64,000 nt of DNA from positions 112,342,219 to 112,406,218 of the forward strand of contig CM056577.1 in assembly GCA_029721435.1 (NCBI GenBank), read 5' to 3'. The notes beneath the pieces are model-generated. The model searched no databases. It was not told the origin of the DNA and worked only from the letters and a program-made list of their open reading frames with translations. The DNA is from Gymnothorax reevesii (lineage: Eukaryota > Chordata > Actinopteri > Anguilliformes > Muraenidae). Of the stretch, positions 56,967 through 64,000 are shown in pieces (the first letter of the stretch is position 1; the number at the start of each line of letters is the position of its first letter). The translations under genes and the position numbers were made by a program.

Positions 56967-58460
56967 CACTGAACAAAAATATAAACGCAACACTTCTTAT
57001 TGTGAGAAATATAACCATGTTCAGAAACTGACTGAACTTTCATTGAGTGTTGACAGATTGTATGAGCATATTGCAATACATTACGATCTATGATTTAAAA
57101 AGACAAACAAGAATCTTGCGATAGCGTGATGATGAAGGGGATGGGGTCTATTGTCCAAATTTCCCAAATCAATATTGGGTATCTCTGCCTTTGGCCTGCT
57201 GCATTGCTACACATCTCTGCTGTGAGGACTGTAACAAATGGTCAGTGGTGACTTGTTGGACGTGTTCCCACTTCTCTTCAAGAGCTGTGCGGAGTTGGCG
57301 GCTATTGGCTGAAAATGGGAACCATTGACAAACTCGTTGCTTGTGGACATACCAAAGATGCTGGAGCGGGGCCAAATCCGAGGAATCTGAGGCCATTCAA
57401 GCACACAAATGTTTTCAGGCTCAAGGAATTCTGTACATACACGGGTGACTTGGGTCTGGCATGGTCATGCTGGATGGTTATTGTTTTGATGGATGAATGG
57501 TAGGAGGATAGGCAGCAGCATCTCATTGTGAAATCACACTGCATTCAAGTTGCTGTTCATCAACTGCAGTTGTGTGCAATGTCCTTGGAATATTCCCACC
57601 CAAACCAGCACTCCACCACCTTGTGCCACCTTGCACACCACAATGATGTCAACATAACAATCCTCCGTCCATCCGCTCTGTGAAGTTGGAAACGTGACTT
57701 GTCTGTAAATAAAACAGTCCTCCATTGTGCCATTGGCCATCAAACGTGTCCATTCACTCAGTCAAACCAATTTTTTCATCGAGCTGAGGAGAGGTCCAAT
57801 CCACAAAGGGCCAAAGGCGTAAAGATATGGACTTCCTGGAGATTGTTTTTCACGGTTTCAGCAAAATGGAGTGATGGTGGGGACCAGCTGTCTCATCTGC
57901 AGTGGGAGTTACTGGTCTCAGACGATCACAGAGATAAAGAGTCCAGATATGGCGGTCTTGGGGGGAGGGGGGATAGGGGTTGTCACACATGGTCGTCACG
58001 CATGCGGGCGGTCTGCTGTCTTGCCTCATTCCTCAAAAAGGTGTTTTATGTGACTTATTGTTGAAACATGGACATTACGAGCCCTTTCAACATCCCTGCG
58101 AAACATTCCTGCATTGAGCATGCTAATGGAACGCTCCCCGATGGCTCAAGTCATTTATGGCATTTTGAACAATGGCAGAACTAGGACTTTTGGGGTGGCC
58201 TTTTATTGACCAGAGTACAGGATGTTCCTGGGTTGACTGTACCTGATTTCAATAGCTCTGGATCAGGCCCCACCTGTCTGACAGGCCAATTTTGACAAAG
58301 GGCATGAACTTGACAATGATATGGAGAAGGTGACTGAAATGCACTCACAAGTGGCGCACAACCTTGGTCACATTAATAAACCCAACTAAGTCAACCTCAG
58401 AAATAATTATGTGTAATATTGAGATGACTAAACTGATGTGTTTATATATTTGTTCAGTAT
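56967..58460 (-). mobile_element. Tc1-like element, family F, both ends present
   Basis: CACTGAACAAAAATATAAAC at the left and GTTTATATATTTGTTCAGTA at the right are terminal inverted repeats, next to TA. The length, about 1.49 kb, suits a full Tc1. The minus strand keeps transposase fragments such as MANGTMEDCFIY and GGGVLVWVGIFQGH, in several frames (57534-57743 and 57169-57404), with stops. Decayed. Confidence 0.83.
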
Positions 58461-59299
58461 ACTTTATCTGTTTATCATAAACATCTGAGATATCACTCCA
58501 AATATCTCTGGAAGGAGTTCGCGGTTCAAGCAATCCAGCAGCAGTCACTAGTCATTTTTATTTTCCACTGCACAGACTGGAAGCCTCAGCTGATTAGGAC
58601 CGTTACTCAGTAAAGAAAAAGGAGCCGTTTTAAATCACTCAAGCAAGTCTCCGCCACCCCAAAACCCATTTATTTCATATTTCTAATATATAGCGTGGAG
58701 CAGTAGCAGTCTAACAAATCAGAAATGAAAACATAATTTGACACAAAGAACTATGGGGAATTTCACTCGGGCAAAGCAACTTGTTTTTCCCTAGATGACA
58801 CACCATTACATCACAGTGAAATATACTGTAGAATCTTTCTGGGATTCCTTCAGATGATGCAGAAATGCATATTACTCCTCAAACGTAGAATGACCAGATG
58901 AACAGCCCTTAAAGTTTCACCCAGCCGGTCTTATACGCATGTTGTAACATCTAGGACTGTTTTGAATGAAAGCCACTTGATCAGGGCAGAAGAGTTATAT
59001 TCCCTTTACGTCAGTCTCATCACATGCATGAAATTCAACTTTTGCCCACATTTTTCACCCCAGTTTTGTTCATCCAATCATAACATCCCAGCGGGACAAT
59101 AGACCTTTAGCATGTATAGCCTCATGAGCATGTATGGCACGACTCCTCTAATGCGCCATCTGCCAACTGCCATGGGCAACACAGTAAAATAGGAGAGGAA
59201 AGCATTAAAGGGAGGCCTGCTGTCAGTGTTTTGCAATTATTTTAGTGTTTTTATGTATAAGTTTCTGTTTTTCTCCATTTATTGTATTTTCCTCCTGTT
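58461..59299. other. Upstream MROH1 intron, nothing recognised
   Basis: No repeat or exon with support. Confidence 0.4.
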
Positions 59300-59756
59300 C
59301 CCACTTTCCACGTGTCTGTGTTTACCTTTCCTGCTCCCTGATCGCCCTCCCCATTCTGTGATAGAATTATTCATTTCCCCGTTCTTTTATTTCTCCCGCT
59401 GCCAGTCCACCTGTCTCCAGTTCCCCGAATCACTGCTTTCTCTATTTAAGCCCTCAACTTTCATCCTCATTGTGAGTTTGTCTCTGAGTTTACTGCTGGT
59501 ACCAACGAGCTGTTTTTGTCTACTGATTGCCTTCCTTTTGATTGGAGGGTTCATCATTTTTAGATAGCCCGTTGTCCGTATAGTTTTGGTCACAACTTTG
59601 GATTGCTTTTATGATTGAATTCGCCAGAGCTTCTGTACCGTTTTCTGCTTGCATGGTTACCCAATCCCTGCCCGCGTTACGACCCTGATTCCGCTTACTG
59701 TTTCGTGCTGCAATCCTCTCCTTGGCTTCTGAACTGGACTCTGGTCATTCGCTTTG
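59300..59756 (+). mobile_element. Possible LTR fragment
   Basis: Text such as CCACCTGTCTCCAG, CTATTTAAGCCC, TGTCTCTGAGTTT, GCGTTACGACCCTGATTCCG and CTTGGCTTCTGAACTGG is typical of fish Gypsy-type LTRs: a TATA-like TATTTAAG, then a leader-like region. No ends or target duplications could be placed. Confidence 0.35.
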
Positions 59757-60177
59757 ATTTACAGTTTTTTGCAATCGCTAAGCGACATCGGTCAATACTG
59801 CAGCAGCTTTTACAAAACTCTAACACTGTTCTCGGGCAACACACAGCAAGTTCATTTTGCACACAAAATGCAAAAACTACCAAACCACTGCATACTTATG
59901 CCAAAAGTAAATAATTCTACCAAAACACCAGCAATAGTTTTCTGCAACAGCAACACTTTGATGCTCATCGCACCATTACCTCAAAAACACTATCAAATGG
60001 TAGCATTACAATATCATCATCATTTTGACAGTTTTTGAAGAAGTAGAATGTCAGCCTCCTGTCGGTTTTTTTGCATGAACATTTTGTTATTCCTGATGTT
60101 AGGATAAGTGTACATTGCCTTATTTTACAAAGTTTCCTTTATGAAATACTGAGAGAAATCTTGAGAATGTACTACAG

Positions 60178-60413
60178 CAACCCAGTCCTCAAGGATCTCT
60201 GCCCTGCAGGCTTTTGCTCCAGCTCTACTCACACCTGATCCATTTAAGGGCTTCATGCTGATTGATTGAAAAAAAGGGGAAAAAAAAAACCTACCTGAAC
60301 AGGGTGTGCATGAAGGTGCTTTGGGCCTGAAATGAATAAGGTGTGCAAAAGTAAAGCTGCAACAAAAACCTTCAGGACAGGGGGTCCTTCAGGACTGGGT
60401 TGGGAACCACTGC
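60178..60413. mobile_element. MITE with CAACCCAGTCCTCAAGGA ends (236 bp)
   Basis: The left GCAACCCAGTCCTCAAGGAT...CCCTGCAGG is inverted at the right as CCTTCAGGACAGGGGGTCC...GACTGGGTTGGGAACC. ACTACAG flanks both sides (60171-60177 and 60414-60420), fitting a hAT-style duplication of 7-8 bp. No ORF. Confidence 0.8.
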
Positions 60414-61070
60414 ACTACAGGAAGTAATATAAATGCAGTAGGAATAGCATAACAATTTTTCTTAATGTTCCGCAAAGAAAGGTAATTACAGGTTTAGACA
60501 ACCAGACGTTTCCATTGCAGGTTTTACAAAAAACAAAGGTTTCCAACCGGTCTCCTGCATCTGGCCACGTTTTCGTTGACGTCACAGCAAATATTTTCCC
60601 CTGCCGGACGCCGGGGGAAAAGAACCTTTTTGCATGGCGTGTCCACCCCTGGCAGTCCTCCGATGTGTGAAATAAAATCAGCTGCTGTGTTTTATGGCCC
60701 TATGAGTGATCTGTGTAGCAGCCATCCCTGTGAGGAGATTGCTGCACACATGGTGATATTGGCACTTCGCTGGCCTGGGACCCCCTCTGTAGTCTTTTAG
60801 CCAATCACATCCCGCCCCCGCCGGCGTGTTTCAGCCAAGTTGATCCCAGCCTCATCCACATAGATGAGAACATGTAGTGTCTGATGGGCTTCAAGTTCCA
60901 TGACTCCCTAAAAGAAAAACAGGCCAGCATAGTCACCTGTGTTAGTACTTTTTATCAACAGTAAAGGCATCATGGCAGAGAAAACTGCGTTCCAAGTTCC
61001 TCTCAAATGGAACAGTGTGCAGACATTTCATCCGGATTCTGTGTTTTTGTAGGACAGGAGTGCCCCACTC

Positions 61071-61747
61071 CTGTCACATCCTTTCACCTCCACCTTGACG
61101 GGCAACAGGTGTAGTATATAGAGCTGGTGGATGCCAGTCCCAAGTTGCCTCTGCATTTGCCTTTACCTTGTCATCTGCGAATCTGTGCTGCTCCCTGGGT
61201 TTTCTTTTTTGTTTTATTATTAAACCTCCTGTTCTTGTACCAGCCTTGGCATACGAGTTTTTTCCTTGTCCCTCAGCCCATGGTCCTAGAGTCCGCCATA
61301 TTTCCATTTGCATCCGGCAGGAAAAAACCATGACAGAATGCAGAGGCCTTTTTGAGATTCAGCCAGGCTGGTGGAGTGCAGCGGTCCGGTCCAGGGGGCC
61401 GGCGGGGAGCTGCTCAGTCCGGTCCATGTTCCTTGGCACTCCTGGAGTCGTGCCTTGCGGGGGGGTTGGGCCTTACAGCCCCTCCCGTCACATTCTTTCA
61501 CCTCCACCTTGATGGGCAACAGGTGCAGAGCTGGTAGATGCCAGTTCCAAGTTGCCTCTGCATTTGCCTTTACCTTGTCATGAGCAAATCTGTGCTGCTC
61601 CCTGGTTTTTGGCTGTTTTGTTTCATTTAATTAAACCTTCAGTTCTTGTACCAGCATTGGCATTTGAATTTCTTCCTTTTCCCTACGCCCATGGTCCTAG
61701 TGCCTGCTGGATTGCAGTTTGCATCCGGCGAGAGAAAAAACCATGAC
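61071..61747. mobile_element. Paired 260-bp direct repeats, TRIM-like
   Basis: 61071-61332 and about 61484-61747 are direct copies (about 260 bp each), starting GTCACAT(C/T)CTTTCACCTCC and ending AACCATGACA, separated by a GC-rich 150-bp spacer. They contain the same blocks: CCAAGTTGCCTCTGCATTTG, CTTGTACCAGC and CCCATGGTCCTAG. The pair interrupts the IS630-like transposase between its NLTFGNTLNV and HRIRMK parts. It could be a terminal-repeat retrotransposon in miniature (LTR-spacer-LTR) or a tandem duplication. No clear target duplication was found. Confidence 0.6.
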
Positions 61748-61894
61748 ACATTTAGTGTATTTCCAAATGTCAGGTTGTCTTCCAAAATTTTTTTTATTTC
61801 TTTGAGTTTGATGGCATCGTTTTGAATAACCATCTGAACAATTGCAGTTTCCTGCTCATCACTGAAGATTCTACCCCTACCCCCAGAGTGAGGT

Positions 61895-62052
61895 ACTGTT
61901 TGGGTCCTATAAAGAAATGTAACATAAATGAACGCACCGAAGGTGCAGATGCCTCAGTGCTTACAGCGGTGACAAGTATGTCCCTTAATGAAGCTATAAA
62001 ATTCTGTGTGGACATGTTAGAGTGCCCTAGCTGTACATCTATGCTTGACATA
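61895..62052. other. Unrecognised segment inside the IS630-like relic
   Basis: Sequence between the GRGRIFSDEQ fragment and the MITE at 62053, not recognisable as transposase. Confidence 0.35.
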
Positions 62053-62622
62053 AGCTATGTTTCCATCCACTTGTAAATCTAATTATCTGAAGTTCAGTGA
62101 AAATGCATTCCCATCTAACAGCACTAAAGCGAATAAAAACTTGTGCGTAATGACGTCACTTGCTGCTATGCATTCAAATTGGTGTATCGGATAGATTTCT
62201 GACATGTTAAGCAGTTTTCATTCATTTTCGAACTGAATCGCAGAACCTTCGAGTGAAAAGAAGTAGTGTGGTGGGCAACAAAATCAACTAGTTAGCAATA
62301 ATGGATGACATCTCCCAACAAATGATGATAATTCCACAAGTTGTAATGTGCCAGCAATTAACAACATGCAAACCATTATCAGGAGGCAATGATGGCATCG
62401 AAACACCGTCACGATACAGTCGCAGATTTATTTAGCAAATAACGTTTCCATCAGCAGTTCTCGCATAAACTTTTTACCGATCAAGAAGAAAATCCGATGA
62501 GACCAACCATATAAACTTAATGTCGATATTTTGAAAATCAAGTCAAATTTCACCGTTTCCATAAGGCATTTTTTATTCAATAAGACTTAATTTGCATAAG
62601 AACGTGTGGATGGAAACATGGC
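62053..62622. mobile_element. MITE with AGCTATGTTTCCATCCAC ends (570 bp)
   Basis: AGCTATGTTTCCATCCAC at the left and GTGGATGGAAACATGGCT at the right are inverted repeats with one mismatch. Internal phrases such as CGTTTCCATCAGCAGTTCTC and CCGTTTCCATAAGGC extend the symmetry. No ORF. A solitary end of the same family may be at 2815-2850. Confidence 0.8.
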
Positions 62623-63305
62623 TATTCTCAAGTGTTTACCCACCGGTGGCTGGTCAACATAACAAGTTGATAAGCTGCTTCGGAGGACTGCTTCGCGAGA
62701 CTTCGCTTGTTAGGCTGAGTGAAGCCCAGCAATAACTGAAAGCATTGTTCATTTGCACACTTACTGTGTGGGGGGAGAAATCATTTGTGATATAAAGTTC
62801 ATACAGCAGTAAGTTTGAAAATCCACGCAGTGCTGTATTAAACACAGTGTGCAATCTGTGTCTACATGAATCACTGTCGGCATTATGCTCCGTTTGCAAA
62901 TTTTTGCCATCAGCTGTAACTATTGCTGAGATATAAATCGAACCCACAAGTTGTAAAGTGATCGACTGTGAAGAGCTTTTTCTATGTTAAAGTCTTGATC
63001 GTTCACAGCAGCCATTGTGGTAATCGAATAGTGCTATAACTCGAAAACGAAGCTCTATCTCAAAAATCTGGCAAATTTAAATCCAAGATATCATGACATA
63101 TAACCCATAGAGCCATATTCTAGGACTTGATTTTGATCGGCGTAGCAGCTATCCCGGTGACAGACAGAATGAATGAATGAATGACACACAAACTACCGTA
63201 TGCCCCGCTTGCGCATGCGCACCGAGGCATAATTACGCACAATACATTTTCTAAAGGCCAACTATAGATCATTTTACTACTCTAATATGCAGTGAAAGCC
63301 ATTTC
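62623..63305. other. Unrecognised segment inside the IS630-like relic
   Basis: About 680 bp with TGCTTCGGAGGACTGCTTCG and AAACTACCGTATGCCCCGCT phrases, resembling a degraded MITE. An (AATG)n tract lies near 63166-63183. The ends could not be defined. Confidence 0.35.
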
Positions 63306-63600
63306 AGAATAAATTTGCATCTTACCTGCTGGTATCCCTGAAGACTGATAATTGATGCCACTGTTGACTGGGCCAGATTTGGCTGCACTCACAGACCAGC
63401 CTCTCTGAATGTTAGGCCATGGTTGATGAATTAGAGTAGCCCTAATCTCATATGATACCACAGCCCTTTGTCTTCACAGCAGTTGTCTCGCAGCACCACC
63501 ACCATGCATACGGACTCCTCTCCCTCTCCGTACCACTCTTTCTCCTCTTTCTCTAGCAGGCTCCATTTTGAAGTTTATGTGTAAAATAACACCCCAAAGG

Positions 63601-64000
63601 TGTGTGCTTTCATAGGTGGCAATGAAATTATCAAGAGAAAACACTTAAGTAGGCCTCCAACTAGAGATGGTTATCACCTGTGGTTGGTCTTTTTTGTATA
63701 ATTTCAATAAATGATATTTAACTTTATTTCAAGAAGAATTTATTTATGGGTTTTACGGTAATTTCGATTGGGTGTTTGTAATTTGGCAAATTTCTGTCCA
63801 CTTGAATTTGTAACATTTTGCAATAAAATGTAATTGTTTTAAAAATACTCTGTTAGCCTTTGCAGCATTGGCTGCAGATGCACATGGTTTTGCCTGTGCT
63901 TGCATTAGAGTGAAAAAAGAATGAATGAATTTTGAAGGCTGATGTCATTGAATGTCTTAAGTGTCAAACCAATGTTTTTTGTGTGTGTGTGTGTTAAAGT
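63601..64000. other. Upstream intron, nothing recognised except (TG)n
   Basis: AT-rich sequence with a short (TG)n tract at about 63979-63994. No MROH1 exon was found. Confidence 0.45.

Larger units (their letters stand above)
60540..63570 (-). pseudogene. IS630-like transposase, fragmented
   Basis: Pieces in N-to-C order: an arginine/glycine-rich start (EPARERGERVVRRGRGVR, about 63510-63570); a helix-turn-helix relic (VQPNLAQSTVASII in a shifted frame, about 63340-63400); SGGRGRIFSDEQETAIVQMV (about 61820-61890); HRIRMK and VPFERN (about 60995-61055); LIYVDEAGINLAETRRRGRD with the first catalytic aspartate (about 60810-60880), followed by an in-frame stop; VPGQRSANITMCAAISSQGW (about 60725-60790); and a C-terminal block resembling GWIRHSRGFFPRC (about 60590-60655). 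About 100 residues of the catalytic core after LIGPY are gone. Confidence 0.75.
59757..63600 (-). mobile_element. IS630-like DDE transposon relic, several times interrupted
   Basis: Minus-strand fragments of one transposase lie in the expected order from 63570 down to 60540, separated by insertions (62053-62622 and neighbours, 61071-61747) and deletions. The left edge (CAGTTTTTTGCAATCGCT, about 59762) looks like a terminal repeat of this group. The relic belongs to the large Tc1/mariner/IS630 superfamily, distinct from families A-F above. Confidence 0.7.

Noticed and set aside
59226..59567. 113-codon hydrophobic plus-strand ORF resembling a multipass membrane protein
   Set aside because: The hydrophobicity comes from T/C-rich LTR-like sequence (CTTT, TTCC runs); no start context, domain or conservation visible.
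63327..63392. Exon-like segment with GCAG|GTAAGATG donor on the minus strand, a candidate 5' exon of MROH1
   Set aside because: Read in another frame it gives VQPNLAQSTVASII, part of the IS630-like transposase N-terminus, and it shows no similarity to MROH1.

Overview
The window is one stretch of a vertebrate genome, most likely a ray-finned fish. It holds a single recognisable protein-coding gene, on the minus strand, whose exons are scattered from about 3.6 kb to 56 kb. Twenty exons could be placed by hand. Their splice phases are compatible from one to the next and together they read about 2,371 nt (about 790 codons) without a stop. The product matches the central part of MROH1 (maestro heat-like repeat family member 1, formerly HEATR7A), a long HEAT-repeat protein. 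Both ends of the gene lie outside the window: 5' exons beyond base 56,056 and 3' exons below base 3,578 were not found. The longest intron (9.7 kb) and its neighbour flank a 27-nt microexon.

Almost everything else is intronic mobile DNA. The assignment to fish rests on this cargo: at least nine copies or relics from six Tc1/mariner-like families, solo LTRs, a Penelope-like retroelement with reverse transcriptase and GIY-YIG remnants, an IS630-like DDE transposon relic, and many inverted-repeat MITEs of piggyBac-, hAT- and Harbinger-like appearance. No tRNA, rRNA, CRISPR array, operon or bacterial-type system is present.

Layout by region. 0-5 kb: a foldback element with 360-bp arms, MROH1 exon 20 and a piggyBac-type MITE. 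5-8.5 kb: a Tc1 copy broken by a 1.1-kb solo LTR and a second insert. 8.6-17 kb: exons 19 to 16, with a second Tc1 family broken by the same LTR family. 17.6-21.2 kb: two more Tc1 copies around exon 15. 22.8-31.6 kb: exons 14 to 11 and a nest in which a Tc1 copy carries a hAT-like MITE and a rearranged inverted LTR. 31.6-38 kb: a 282-codon unexplained ORF, two palindromic MITEs, exons 10 and 9 and the microexon. 38-45 kb: tandem repeats and an inverted Penelope pair ending in a hammerhead-like core. 47-56 kb: exons 7 to 1 with two Tc1 copies. 57-64 kb: upstream intron with a Tc1 copy and a multiply interrupted IS630-like transposon.

The points most worth a second look are: the solo-LTR family lies inside a Tc1-like element at all three sites; one of these is an inverted, fused LTR flanked by a single target-site duplication; the Penelope copy is preceded by an inverted partial copy; and MROH1 has an in-frame microexon. 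All transposases seen are broken, so no active system is claimed. Family assignments come from reading translated motifs and repeat ends by eye; no database search was possible.
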